Of a stretch of 64,000 nt of DNA, positions 27,078 through 35,494 are shown piece after piece. The notes beneath the pieces were generated by a model. That model was not told where the DNA came from. It made no database searches and saw only the letters and a program-made list of their open reading frames with translations. Origin of the DNA: an archaeon (lineage in GTDB: Archaea > Thermoproteota > Nitrososphaeria > Conexivisphaerales > UBA164); NCBI GenBank assembly GCA_021792955.1, contig JAJYTP010000002.1:3015-67014 (forward strand). The letters run 5' to 3'. The translations under genes and the position numbers were made by a program. The number at the start of each line of letters is the position of its first letter. Positions within the stretch are counted from its first letter, which is position 1.

Positions 27078-28700
27078 ATGAACCTGATAACCATCGCGCT
27101 TGCCACCGCCGCGACTACGGGCAGGGTTCTGCTCCTCATACTCCTCTCAATAATAACAGGCTGGTTTCTGGGCTATCTAGCCGTTAAAAACAGGTCCTTT
27201 GAAAACACGTTCGTACCGCTGATCGACATACTTGAGTCGATCCCCGTCCTTGGATTCCTCCCGGTCGTGCTGGTTATATTTATAACCGGCATCGGCGGGC
27301 CGCTAGGGGTCGAAATAGCGGCCGATTTCTTGGTGTTTGATGCGATAGTCTGGAATATCTGGATAGGGATATACCAGGCCTATAAAACTATGCGAGTGGA
27401 CCTGATAGAAGTTACCGACAATTACAACCTGGGATTCCTCAAAAGGATGCGCTACCTTTACATACCTTATTCGATCCCTAGGATCGCGGCCAACCTCTTT
27501 CCGTCGTTCGCCGATGCCTTTTTTTACATAACCGTAAGCGAAGTCTTCGCAGTAGGCGTTCACACATACCAGACCTTTGGCATAGGGACGCTCATAGCAA
27601 ATTTTATAGCGTCTGAAAATCTGGTGGCCGTTTACTATTCCCTGGCCTTCCTCGCCGTGGCCGTAGTGGGGATCACCCTGATATTCAGGGAGTTCGCTGG
27701 GTGGTCGGTAGCCAGGTACGGGTTGGACACGCCCGCCCCAATTAGGCGGAGGGGGCGTTTTGTAAATAGGCCTACCTATTTGGTCAGACAGGTCATAAGC
27801 ACGCCTATGAAAAGGATATCAAGATATGCCTCCAGGATTGCACCGCGGGCTCAGCCACGGAGGCAGGAGACCGTCGAGCCGAGCAGAACGCCGAGGGCCA
27901 TAAGGTATATCGTTATCGCCATCATCATTATGATACTTTTGACGCTGGCGTATTATTCTTTCAAGGTAGCGGTTTCAGTTACGCCGGCCACCTACCTTCA
28001 TTATATTTCACTTACGCCGTACATTCTTTACTCAATGGCCGTGGATTATCTCAGGGTAGCTCTGATAACCCTCCTTTCGTTGGCCATTGCCGTATTTCTG
28101 GGATACTATCTGGCGACGCATCACCGTGTGGGTACCTCTACTATACCCCTTATACAGACGATATCGGCGTTTCCTGCTCCGGCCTACTTTCCGCTTATTT
28201 TCGCGGCAACGGTGGTCTTCCTGAACGTTCATATTCCGTTCATCACCACAGAACTATACGTCTTTACATTGGGCTTCCTCAGCACATTCTATTACGTGTT
28301 CTTCGGCTTCATCGTAGGAGTTCAATCCATACCCACAGAATTCTGGGAGATAATGGAGAATCACGGCCTTGGCTTCTTTACTAAGATGAGAAGGGTTATC
28401 CTTCCAGCCACCTTTCCATATCTTATAACCGGCCTGTCAAGCACCATCAACAGCGCCTGGGGTGGTCTCATGGTTGGTGAGTATTGGCCAAACATATATG
28501 GTCATTATTCCCTAATAGTAGGGACCGGTATGATGAAGTTGCTGGATGTTTCTATAGCAAGCGGGCAGATCGGTTTTGCCGCCTGGATTTCCATAATATT
28601 TGCCGTGGTCGTAGCCGTATACGGTATTTACTTTACAAGAAAAATGATGGATCTTGCTAACAAAAAATATGTTATCGAAGAGGGGCTGTACGCTGCATAG
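27078..28700 (+). CDS. ABC transporter permease, two fused membrane domains
   Basis: 540 residues with two BPD_transp_1-type permease domains joined by a charged linker (about residues 215-275, RRGRFVNRP to RTPRAIR). Each half has its EAA loop, EVTDNYNLGFLKRMRYLYIPYS... and EIMENHGLGFFTKMRRVILPAT..., where the ATPase docks. Duplicated permeases of this sort belong to the COG4986 group of anion-type transporters. No periplasmic binding protein gene is next to it. Confidence 0.88.
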   Translation: MNLITIALATAATTGRVLLLILLSIITGWFLGYLAVKNRSFENTFVPLIDILESIPVLGFLPVVLVIFITGIGGPLGVEIAADFLVFDAIVWNIWIGIYQAYKTMRVDLIEVTDNYNLGFLKRMRYLYIPYSIPRIAANLFPSFADAFFYITVSEVFAVGVHTYQTFGIGTLIANFIASENLVAVYYSLAFLAVAVVGITLIFREFAGWSVARYGLDTPAPIRRRGRFVNRPTYLVRQVISTPMKRISRYASRIAPRAQPRRQETVEPSRTPRAIRYIVIAIIIMILLTLAYYSFKVAVSVTPATYLHYISLTPYILYSMAVDYLRVALITLLSLAIAVFLGYYLATHHRVGTSTIPLIQTISAFPAPAYFPLIFAATVVFLNVHIPFITTELYVFTLGFLSTFYYVFFGFIVGVQSIPTEFWEIMENHGLGFFTKMRRVILPATFPYLITGLSSTINSAWGGLMVGEYWPNIYGHYSLIVGTGMMKLLDVSIASGQIGFAAWISIIFAVVVAVYGIYFTRKMMDLANKKYVIEEGLYAA

Positions 28701-28730
28701 GGCCGTTTTTATCCATTACCCCCACTACAC

Positions 28731-28739
28731 ATTTATATA
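28731..28739 (+). promoter_or_regulatory. TATA-like box for GNAT gene
   Basis: ATTTATATA centred about 25 nt before ATG 28761. Confidence 0.55.
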
Positions 28740-28760
28740 CGCAAATGCCTTATCAATGAT

Positions 28761-29237
28761 ATGAAGTACGTATATGCTACTCGTGACAGGAAGGCCGAAT
28801 TAAGAAGGCTGATCGAGCGCCTTCATCATCTGAACGGGGAATATGATAATCTCCTTAGGCCTAGTCAGCAGCTAAATGAGAAGTTGGACATTTTGCTGGA
28901 TAGGGATATTTCAGATAAGAGCTCCCTCCTGATCTTGGCCGTGGATGGGGAAAGGGTGGTGGGTGTCATTGCAGCTAGGATCATAGATAGGGAGTTATTC
29001 GAGCCCAGGATGGTGGGGCAAATAGGGGATATATATGTCCTCCCGGAGTACCGCAGATTGGGAACCGGTTACAAGCTCATCGAAAAAGCTGAAAAGGAAC
29101 TGAAGGTCAGAGGTGCCCAAATGATATTCGCCGAGTTTCCACTCCAGAACTCCCTTGCGGCTTCGTTCTACCAGAGCCTTGGCTTTAGGCCTCTTACAGG
29201 GATCTACGCTAAGGAAACCGGTTTGACGGACAAGTAA
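28761..29237 (+). CDS. GNAT-family N-acetyltransferase
   Basis: 158 residues. The acetyl-CoA-binding motif A is IYVLPEYRRLGTGYKLIEKA (R/Q-x-x-G-x-G/A as RRLGTG), preceded by the strand GVIAARI and followed by NSLAASFYQSLGFRPL, the usual C-terminal motif. Substrate not determinable. The downstream MptE-like gene begins 24 bp later. Confidence 0.88.
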   Translation: MKYVYATRDRKAELRRLIERLHHLNGEYDNLLRPSQQLNEKLDILLDRDISDKSSLLILAVDGERVVGVIAARIIDRELFEPRMVGQIGDIYVLPEYRRLGTGYKLIEKAEKELKVRGAQMIFAEFPLQNSLAASFYQSLGFRPLTGIYAKETGLTDK

Positions 29238-29261
29238 AATTACAGGCCGAGGAAAAGCATA

Positions 29262-30017
29262 TTGGATTACAAGGCTTGGGAGCCCAAGTACCTTGGAATT
29301 GCTGGAAGGCTGGGGATAGATACCGAATGCGATATGAAGTCGTCAAAGTTGTTGTCAGAGCTCATCGGGGGGAATGGCGCGAATATGGTTGCCATACGGA
29401 ATTTTATTAATGGTAAGCTGGCCCTGGTCTTGGGGGCCGGGCCGTCATTGGAAAGAAACCTATTAAGCGTTCGTGGGACAGCCGGTTTCATATCGATAGC
29501 CGCAGATGGTGCAACATCGGCATACAGGGAAATTCTGGGGGGTTATCCGGATTTTATTGTAACCGACCTAGATGGCTATAGGGTTGAAGAGGAGGTGGAG
29601 GCATCAAAGAGAGGCTCATCGGTGGTTGTTCACGCTCATTGCGATAACGTCAGGGCAATACGGTCGATGGTGCCTTTAATGTTGAAGACAATTGGCTCAA
29701 CCCAGAACAGGCCTCTCGGTAACGTCTACAACTTCGGGGGATTTACCGATGGGGATAGGGCAGCCTTCTTTGCGGTTGAGATGGGTTGCAAGGGTCTCGT
29801 GCTAGCTGGCATGGACCTTGGCGAGACCATAGGCCATTTTTCCAAATCCTTTGTTATGGACGTTCAAAGGAAGATTGAAAAGTTGAAGATAGCAGGGGAG
29901 CTGCTCGAGTGGCTTACCGAGTTGAATCCCACGGTGGAGTACTATAACATGACCGGTGGCATACACATTAGAAATTATCGGGACATAACTCCGGATGATT
30001 TCAAGAAGCTAATATAG
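29262..30017 (+). CDS. mptE: 6-hydroxymethyl-7,8-dihydropterin pyrophosphokinase (MptE/DUF115 type)
   Basis: 251 residues. VLGAGPSLE near residue 55 and PDFIVTDLDG near residue 95 are the ATP-binding and acidic motifs of the DUF115/MptE family, which replaces bacterial FolK in archaeal pterin synthesis. KGLVLAGMDLG is the third conserved block. The start is TTG 29262. It may be co-transcribed with the GNAT gene. Confidence 0.85.
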   Translation: MDYKAWEPKYLGIAGRLGIDTECDMKSSKLLSELIGGNGANMVAIRNFINGKLALVLGAGPSLERNLLSVRGTAGFISIAADGATSAYREILGGYPDFIVTDLDGYRVEEEVEASKRGSSVVVHAHCDNVRAIRSMVPLMLKTIGSTQNRPLGNVYNFGGFTDGDRAAFFAVEMGCKGLVLAGMDLGETIGHFSKSFVMDVQRKIEKLKIAGELLEWLTELNPTVEYYNMTGGIHIRNYRDITPDDFKKLI

Positions 30018-30100
30018 AAGAAATTGGATCATGATATCGTTAAGGGCATAAAATTTACTCCTAACAAGCTTCGTCCTTCTCCGGACACCACGATTTATTA

Positions 30101-30119
30101 AAGGACCGTCGTGGTCCTT
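30101..30119. promoter_or_regulatory. 19-bp inverted repeat abutting the TATA box of the next gene
   Basis: AAGGACC and GGTCCTT separated by GTCGT. The right arm runs into TTAAATA at 30118-30124, so a protein bound here would cover the BRE/TATA region; alternatively it forms an RNA hairpin ending the mptE transcript. Confidence 0.4.
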
Positions 30120-30124
30120 AAATA
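30118..30124 (+). promoter_or_regulatory. TATA-like box for the LOG-like gene
   Basis: TTAAATA about 26 nt before GTG 30147. Confidence 0.5.
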
Positions 30125-30146
30125 CATGGACAGGCCTCCCTAGCGT

Positions 30147-30719
30147 GTGAAAAAGCTGCTTCACATAGGGATAGCCTGCTCCAGTGAAACAGATGTGGGC
30201 GAAGTGGCAACCGCGGCTGTTACCTCCTTCACTGAAGAACTCGCTAAATATAAGGATCAGGCCGTGCTTTTAACCGGTGGGACAAGCGGGCTGATGACGC
30301 TCGCATCTAGAATATTTTCTGAGGCTGGAGGGATAACCGTAGGATTTGTGCCCGTTGAAAATGAGATGATGAACGGAAACTCTTCGGAAAGGAATAGTTT
30401 CAACGTAATAGAAATCAGGACAGGTTTGACATATCAGCAGAGGAGCGTACCGCTCGTCAGGTCCAGCGACAGCTTTGTAGTGCTCGGTGGCAGGGCTGGA
30501 ACTATAATAGAAGCGTATATGGCCTATTTGAACCTCATACCGACGGTGATACTAAGAGGAACTGGACTTGATAGTGACCTCCTATTAAAGGAGCAGGAGT
30601 ACCTGGATGGGAGGAAGCTCAACAGGTTTAGCATAACGGAGGACCCAGTGGAGGCTGCACGCCTAGCAATAAGGATGGCCAGAACACATATATTGCGGGA
30701 TGAGCCTCAGTCTGGCTGA
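30147..30719 (+). CDS. LOG/TIGR00725-like Rossmann protein
   Basis: 190 residues, DprA/LOG-like nucleotide-binding fold. VLLTGGTSGLM near residue 41 and VVLGGRAGTIIEAYMA near residue 111 correspond to the phosphate loop and the PGGxGTxxE motif of lysine-decarboxylase-like/LOG proteins (here GGRAGT..E). Bacterial LOG proteins release free bases from nucleotide monophosphates; the role in archaea is unknown. SRP19 follows 8 bp downstream. Confidence 0.75.
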   Translation: MKKLLHIGIACSSETDVGEVATAAVTSFTEELAKYKDQAVLLTGGTSGLMTLASRIFSEAGGITVGFVPVENEMMNGNSSERNSFNVIEIRTGLTYQQRSVPLVRSSDSFVVLGGRAGTIIEAYMAYLNLIPTVILRGTGLDSDLLLKEQEYLDGRKLNRFSITEDPVEAARLAIRMARTHILRDEPQSG

Positions 30720-30727
30720 GCTATGGT

Positions 30728-31042
30728 ATGAAGGATGAAGACAGGCAGATAATTTGGCTGGACTATTTCGAATCATCGTTGCCCAGGAGAGGGCGTAGGA
30801 GGGTGCCACAGAGCATGGCGCTGAGGGGTTTTGAGCTTGATTCATTAAAAAGGGCGGCAGAGGTACTTGGGTTGGAGCCAACGGTTCAGGAGGCTAGGCA
30901 TCCGGCGCGCCCGAACGTCATATCGGGATATATTAGCATCAGGAAAACAAAGTCAAAATCTCAGGTATTGAGGGACATAGCCAGAGAGGCCCAGAAGGTC
31001 AAGGCACAGGCCCGGAATGCTGAGAAATCATCCGGTAAATAA
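30728..31042 (+). CDS. srp19: Signal recognition particle 19 kDa subunit
   Basis: 104 residues. IIWLDYFESSLPRRGRRRVP is the SRP19 opening (I-W-P-x-Y-x-(D/N)-x-x-x-S-R-x-x-G-R-R-v-P pattern), and VSGYISI-like VISGYISIRKT and the basic tail match the RNA-binding surface for SRP RNA helices 6 and 8. It prepares SRP RNA for SRP54 binding. Confidence 0.9.
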   Translation: MKDEDRQIIWLDYFESSLPRRGRRRVPQSMALRGFELDSLKRAAEVLGLEPTVQEARHPARPNVISGYISIRKTKSKSQVLRDIAREAQKVKAQARNAEKSSGK

Positions 31043-31083
31043 TTTTAAAATTAGTTTAATAATAACGATGTTATAGCTATGCC

Positions 31084-31677
31084 ATGGGGCACGATGAGGG
31101 TACATTACAAATACCCACGAGCTTTACCATCAGGGGCTCCCTCAGGGTAGGCCTGCCGATGCTGCTGATCCCACCGACGCTCCTGATAATAATCCTGATA
31201 TCTGGAAATTTTTTCCTTCTTGATTATATTCATATACTGAGTGGGCTCACCTGGACAGGAATGGATCTTATACTTGGGTTATTCTTTTCTAACGTAATGA
31301 GAGGGTTGAGTAATGAGGGAAGGGCAAGGGTGGCCATGAGGCTTACGCCGACGATGCTCTTTTTCATGCCATCCATTACGACAGTGACCACCACCGCGGG
31401 GGTCTTCCTTGCAATACGTGATGGCTTCTTCAGCCCGGTCAGCCCTATCATAGTGGTAGTACTGATCATAGTAACGATCCTGACGGCGATAGGGTTGGGC
31501 GTATTCCTGCCTAACGAGCTCAGGATTTATCTCGAACTCATAAAGACAGGTCAACGTGATATAGGCAAGGTGATTAGGCTTACTATGCTCAACCTCCGTA
31601 TATCATTGTTCATCCTTGTATTCCAGGTCGTAATAATCTTCCTTATGGCGCAACTCGCGACGGGGATCTATATATGA
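31084..31677 (+). CDS. Four-helix membrane protein, tandem paralogue A
   Basis: 197 residues with four hydrophobic spans. The motif LLDYIHILSGLTWTGMDLILG at the end of span 1 has a His and a Trp that recur in paralogue B, and LTPTMLFFMPSITTVTTTAG is the second shared block. The layout (His in a membrane helix, four spans, basic loop) recalls DUF2269/CopD-like proteins that may bind haem or metal, but I do not assign a function. It overlaps its paralogue by 4 bp. Confidence 0.7.
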   Translation: MGHDEGTLQIPTSFTIRGSLRVGLPMLLIPPTLLIIILISGNFFLLDYIHILSGLTWTGMDLILGLFFSNVMRGLSNEGRARVAMRLTPTMLFFMPSITTVTTTAGVFLAIRDGFFSPVSPIIVVVLIIVTILTAIGLGVFLPNELRIYLELIKTGQRDIGKVIRLTMLNLRISLFILVFQVVIIFLMAQLATGIYI

Positions 31678-32228
31678 GCCAAGAGATGAAATCGCTGAAC
31701 AGGTTCGGCCTTGCAGCATTTACCATCCCCCTCTTAGCGCTATTAATTATATTGGTATCAAATGACTTTTTGTTAATAGATTACCTACACGTGCTAAGCG
31801 CCGCACTATGGGTTGGTGACAACGTGTTCATGGGCATCATCTTCTATCGGGTAATGAACAGCCTACCAGAGAGCGACAGGTTGGACATAAGCAGGAGGCT
31901 CTTACCGTTGACGCTGTATTTTATGCCGTCAATATCTGTGGTCACCATAGTTTCAGGCGCAGACCTTATGAGCAAGGTATATGCCTTTATCCCAAGCTAT
32001 CTGGTTTATACTGTCTATGCCCTTGCCGCTCTTCTCCTCATATTTGTCTTCGGGTTCTTTGTACCAAATTCTATCATCATTTACAGAAATTTCACTGGAG
32101 ACAGCCATAGCTCTGGCGACGTGATAAGGAGGTCCATGTCCAACTTCAGGATTGCACTTGTTCAGGCGGTAGTACAGATAGCGATGGCCGGTCTAATGGC
32201 CTACATAGTCATCGTCCTACTGCCTTGA
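31674..32228 (+). CDS. Four-helix membrane protein, tandem paralogue B
   Basis: 184 residues, clearly homologous to the upstream gene: LIDYLHVLSAALWVGDNVFMG and LLPLTLYFMPSISVVTIVSG align with the equivalent segments, as do the C-terminal GDVIRRSMSNFRIALVQAVVQ and GKVIRLTMLNLRISLFILVFQ. The 4-bp ATGA overlap suggests coupled translation and a heteromeric complex. Function unknown. Confidence 0.7.
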   Translation: MSQEMKSLNRFGLAAFTIPLLALLIILVSNDFLLIDYLHVLSAALWVGDNVFMGIIFYRVMNSLPESDRLDISRRLLPLTLYFMPSISVVTIVSGADLMSKVYAFIPSYLVYTVYALAALLLIFVFGFFVPNSIIIYRNFTGDSHSSGDVIRRSMSNFRIALVQAVVQIAMAGLMAYIVIVLLP

Positions 32229-32251
32229 CTCTTATTAAAGGGTGAGTAACT

Positions 32252-33496
32252 CTAACTCATTTCCTGCCAGCTTTTCTGGTACTTCTTCTGCTCATCGGTA
32301 AGCCTGTCAACTCTGATGCCGTTTAACTCCAGGAATCGTCTTACCGTTAATTCGTCTATGTCATCGGGTACCTTATACACTATATCCTTCATCTTCTGAT
32401 GATTCTTCGCCAGATAAATGGCACTTTCTAGCTGTAATCCGAAGGTAAGATCCATAACCTCTATTGGGTGGCCGTCTGCTGCCGCTAGATTAGCTAGCCT
32501 TCCTTCGGCAATTAAATAGAGCTTTTTCCCTCCTTTCATCGTGAATTCTTGTACGTTGGGCCTAGCATCCTTTATTGATGAAGCGTTCTGCCGTAACGCC
32601 CTGGCATCCACCTCTACATCAAAGTGTCCAACGTTGAGAAGAACGGCGCCATCCTTCATTTTCTCGAAATGCTTTAGTGTTATTATCCTGACGTTTCCTG
32701 TACATGTTATAAAAAGGTCGCCGTACTGTGACGCTTCATCCATTCCATTAACCGTATAACCGTCAAAATAGGCCTCCAGGGCCCTGTAGGGATCAACTTC
32801 AACCACTGTCACGTTAGCCCCCATTCCCCTCAGCCTAGAGGCGACACCTCTCCCAACCCAGCCATAGCCAGCTACTACAGCTCTTTTCCCCCCTATCATC
32901 ATATTAGTGCTCCTTAAAATTCCGTCCACAGAACTCTGCCCCGTCCCAAATCTGCTATCGTATAAGTACTTGCCCTTCGCATCGTTTACGGCTATCACCG
33001 GAAACTTCAGTAGATGTTCTCTTTCAAGGGCCTTAAATCTCTTCACACCCGTAGTGGTCTCTTCGGCGGCGCCTATGATGTCCTTCGTCCTCTTCGTCTC
33101 TATGGCCATTATACTGAGATCAGCTCCATCATCTATGATTATATTGGGTCTATCATTTAGGATCAGCCTGTGGTTATCATCATATTCCTTTGGAGTTTCG
33201 CCTCTCCACGCATAGACATGACTGACCCTTTCGGTTAGTGCTGCGGCCACATCGTCCTGGGCAGTCAGAGGGTTACTGCTGGTAACGCTTACCGAAGCTC
33301 CCAACCTTTCAAGGCTGGCAGCTAGAATGGCGGTCTTGGCCTCAAGATGGAGGCTCATGCCTATGTTAATTCCATTCAGTGGTTTTTCTTTGATATGATC
33401 CATCACAAAGCTGTTTACGACCTTCATTCGTGATTCCACCCACTTGAGCTTCTGTTCACCCTGTTCCTTTAACGTAAGGTCCTTAACTTTATGCAT
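32252..33496 (-). CDS. ahcY: S-adenosylhomocysteinase
   Basis: 414 residues; hydrolyses S-adenosylhomocysteine (some archaeal forms prefer S-inosylhomocysteine). IDDGADL and ETTTGVKR hold substrate-binding Asp and Glu, VNDAKGKYLYDSRFGTGQS has the catalytic Lys/Asp/Asn block, and VAGYGWVGRGVASRLRGMGANVTVVEVDP is the NAD-binding Rossmann motif. As in other archaea, it lacks the C-terminal Lys/Tyr extension of the bacterial type. It converges with the membrane paralogues. Confidence 0.94.
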   Translation of the reverse strand: MHKVKDLTLKEQGEQKLKWVESRMKVVNSFVMDHIKEKPLNGINIGMSLHLEAKTAILAASLERLGASVSVTSSNPLTAQDDVAAALTERVSHVYAWRGETPKEYDDNHRLILNDRPNIIIDDGADLSIMAIETKRTKDIIGAAEETTTGVKRFKALEREHLLKFPVIAVNDAKGKYLYDSRFGTGQSSVDGILRSTNMMIGGKRAVVAGYGWVGRGVASRLRGMGANVTVVEVDPYRALEAYFDGYTVNGMDEASQYGDLFITCTGNVRIITLKHFEKMKDGAVLLNVGHFDVEVDARALRQNASSIKDARPNVQEFTMKGGKKLYLIAEGRLANLAAADGHPIEVMDLTFGLQLESAIYLAKNHQKMKDIVYKVPDDIDELTVRRFLELNGIRVDRLTDEQKKYQKSWQEMS

Positions 33497-33504
33497 TTAA
33501 AATG

Positions 33505-33518
33505 TAGTATGTATACTA
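33505..33518. promoter_or_regulatory. Palindrome TAGTATGTATACTA upstream of ahcY
   Basis: Perfect six-base arms around GT, lying between the ahcY TATA box (33516-33527 on the minus strand) and its start codon at 33496. A second perfect palindrome, TGGTTTAAACCA, is at 33551-33562. Candidate operators. Confidence 0.4.
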
Positions 33519-33527
33519 TTTATTAAA
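33516..33527 (-). promoter_or_regulatory. TATA-like box for ahcY
   Basis: Minus-strand TTTAATAAATAG, about 25 nt upstream of ATG 33496. Confidence 0.5.
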
Positions 33528-33582
33528 CATTAAGATATGTAGTCAATAGTTGGTTTAAACCATTTAACGTCATGCTTGGCCC

Positions 33583-33792
33583 CTAGAAAGAGTTGCCCCT
33601 ATCCTCCGAAATGGTCTGCCTTGCAAGGGCCCTCGCGATATCGTTCTTATAGTATACTATCGCGCCTTCCTTATCTTTAATAAATTTCACCCTATTTTTT
33701 TTGGCCCACTTGATCATGTCATTTCTGGTCAATCCTAGAAGTTCGATTACGAAGTCAGCGTCAATGAGTTCCTCCTTGTGCGCCGCTGTCAT
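33583..33792 (-). CDS. Small excisionase/MerR-like helix-turn-helix protein
   Basis: 69 residues. DADFVIELLGLTRNDMIKWAKKNRVKFIKDKEGAIVYY has the shape of an HTH_17/excisionase domain (helix, turn, recognition helix, then a beta-strand with Y/F). No partner phage or recombinase gene is near. ATG start at 33792; 86 bp separate it from ahcY, whose promoter lies in between. It could be a regulator binding the palindromes there, which is inference. Confidence 0.55.
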   Translation of the reverse strand: MTAAHKEELIDADFVIELLGLTRNDMIKWAKKNRVKFIKDKEGAIVYYKNDIARALARQTISEDRGNSF

Positions 33793-34001
33793 TCATTAAT
33801 TTTTGCTGGCCAGTTATAAAAAGCCGATTGACAATTATATTAAATCTAGAGGTCAAAAAGGATTTCGTTAATTAACATAAAATGAGATTGTACGACACTT
33901 AAAAACGGTTAAAAATAGCTGTCCTACCTGATTGTAGAGCTTGAACGCAATTGTATAAGACTGGTCACACATATGAGACATATTGAGGATTTCCGACAAA
34001 C

Positions 34002-34010
34002 TTATAAATA
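34002..34010 (+). promoter_or_regulatory. TATA box for rpoN operon
   Basis: TTATAAATA centred 25 nt before ATG 34031; leaderless promoter of the rpoN-eno-rpsB operon. Confidence 0.65.
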
Positions 34011-34030
34011 CAGGCTGACGGCCAATTGTT

Positions 34031-34261
34031 ATGCTTGTTCCCGTAAGGTGTTTTAGCTGTGGCTCCGTGATAGGCGATAAATATGAAAAGTTTAGGGATC
34101 TCGTTCAGGGGGGCATGAAGGAGGACGAAGCTCTTGATAAGCTTGAAATCAAAAGGTATTGCTGTAGGAGGATGGTGCTAAGCAACTTTAACGTCCTGGA
34201 TCAATTGATTCCATACGCGGAATCCGTCTATAGGCTCAAGTTACAACAGGAGGAGGATTAA
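34031..34261 (+). CDS. rpoN: RNA polymerase subunit N (RPB10 homologue)
   Basis: 76 residues. The zinc-binding pattern CFSCG ... RYCCRRM is the RPB10/RpoN signature (C-x2-C and CC). It helps assemble RpoD-RpoL and the large subunits. It is followed after 3 bp by enolase, the conserved archaeal order. Confidence 0.96.
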   Translation: MLVPVRCFSCGSVIGDKYEKFRDLVQGGMKEDEALDKLEIKRYCCRRMVLSNFNVLDQLIPYAESVYRLKLQQEED

Positions 34262-34264
34262 AAC

Positions 34265-35491
34265 ATGAAGATTGACTCAGTGTCCCTGAGGCCAAGCATT
34301 ACAAGCAGGAACGATCCAACAATAGAAGCGACGGTCAGGGTGAAGGGTGGCTACGAAGCGGTGGCCACTGCTCCAGCTGGTGCCAGCACCGGCGAATTTG
34401 AAGCCTTGCATTTGCCGAAAGGTGGGGCACAGGCCGCGATCCATGCGTTCAGAGTTGAAAAGCTTATAGGGGCTGATGCCTCCGATCTAAAATTAGTTTC
34501 TGACCTGCTCAAGGAAATTGACGGTACGAATAACTTTTCGTCGATTGGGGCGGCAACTGCGTTCGCTGTTTCCGTAGCATCTGCCGCGGCTGAAGCGAAG
34601 GCCAGATCAATACCTCTTTTTAAACTTCTTGACGGAAGTGCAAAGTTGCTGCCGTTTCCCCTGGGAAATGTGCTGGGTGGAGGCAAACACGCGGGCAATG
34701 GATCTCCGGATATCCAAGAGTTTCTGGTTTCTTCGGTGGGAGCTGGCGATCCGTGGATGGCTATAAATGGAAATATCAATGTTCACAGACAGGTCAGAAA
34801 GCTTCTAGAGAAAAGGGACCCACAGTTCGCAGGGGGCAAGGGCGATGAAGGGGCCTGGGCACCGAACCTTAAGGACGAAGAGGCTCTTGAAATCGTGAGG
34901 AACGCCGTCGACGCGACCTCAAAGGAACTTGGGTTCAAGATAATAATGGGGGTGGACATGGCTTCATCAACTTTCTATTCAAATGGGATATACGATTACA
35001 GCAGAAAGGGTAAGAAATTAAATACCGAAGAGCAGCTAGCCTATGTTGAAAAGATAGCTAAAACGTACGACCTGCAATATGTAGAGGATCCATTTGATGA
35101 GCAGGACTTTGAATCGTTCGCGGATCTTACAAAGGGACTTTCAAATGTTCTTGTTGTAGGTGATGATATCTTCGTGACAAATGTATCGCGGCTTAAAAAG
35201 GGGATAGATAAGCGCGCCGCCAATGCGGTAATTCTGAAGGTGAACCAGGTAGGTACCCTTTACGACGCCTTGGAATTTTCAAGGTTGGCTAGGGAGGGGC
35301 ATATGGGGGTCGTAACCTCACATAGGAGCGGCGATACCCCGGAGGGATACCTTGCTCATATAGCCGTTGGATCATCTTCAATATTGATGAAAAGCGGTGT
35401 GGCCGGCGGGGAAAGGACGGCAAAATTAATGGAACTGGACAAAATAGCAAAGTTTGATAAAGGTCTTAAGATGGTTAAGGTGGTGGTATAG
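34265..35491 (+). CDS. eno: Enolase
   Basis: 408 residues, converting 2-phosphoglycerate to phosphoenolpyruvate. Visible motifs: substrate loop GASTGEFEA near residue 39, metal ligands in VEDPFDEQDFE and VVGDDIFVTN, SHRSGDTPE, and the C-terminal KSGVAGGERTAK. A Shine-Dalgarno-like AGGAGG precedes the ATG by about 10 nt, as expected for an internal operon gene. Slightly shorter than bacterial enolases. Confidence 0.95.
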   Translation: MKIDSVSLRPSITSRNDPTIEATVRVKGGYEAVATAPAGASTGEFEALHLPKGGAQAAIHAFRVEKLIGADASDLKLVSDLLKEIDGTNNFSSIGAATAFAVSVASAAAEAKARSIPLFKLLDGSAKLLPFPLGNVLGGGKHAGNGSPDIQEFLVSSVGAGDPWMAINGNINVHRQVRKLLEKRDPQFAGGKGDEGAWAPNLKDEEALEIVRNAVDATSKELGFKIIMGVDMASSTFYSNGIYDYSRKGKKLNTEEQLAYVEKIAKTYDLQYVEDPFDEQDFESFADLTKGLSNVLVVGDDIFVTNVSRLKKGIDKRAANAVILKVNQVGTLYDALEFSRLAREGHMGVVTSHRSGDTPEGYLAHIAVGSSSILMKSGVAGGERTAKLMELDKIAKFDKGLKMVKVVV

Positions 35492-35494
35492 GAG

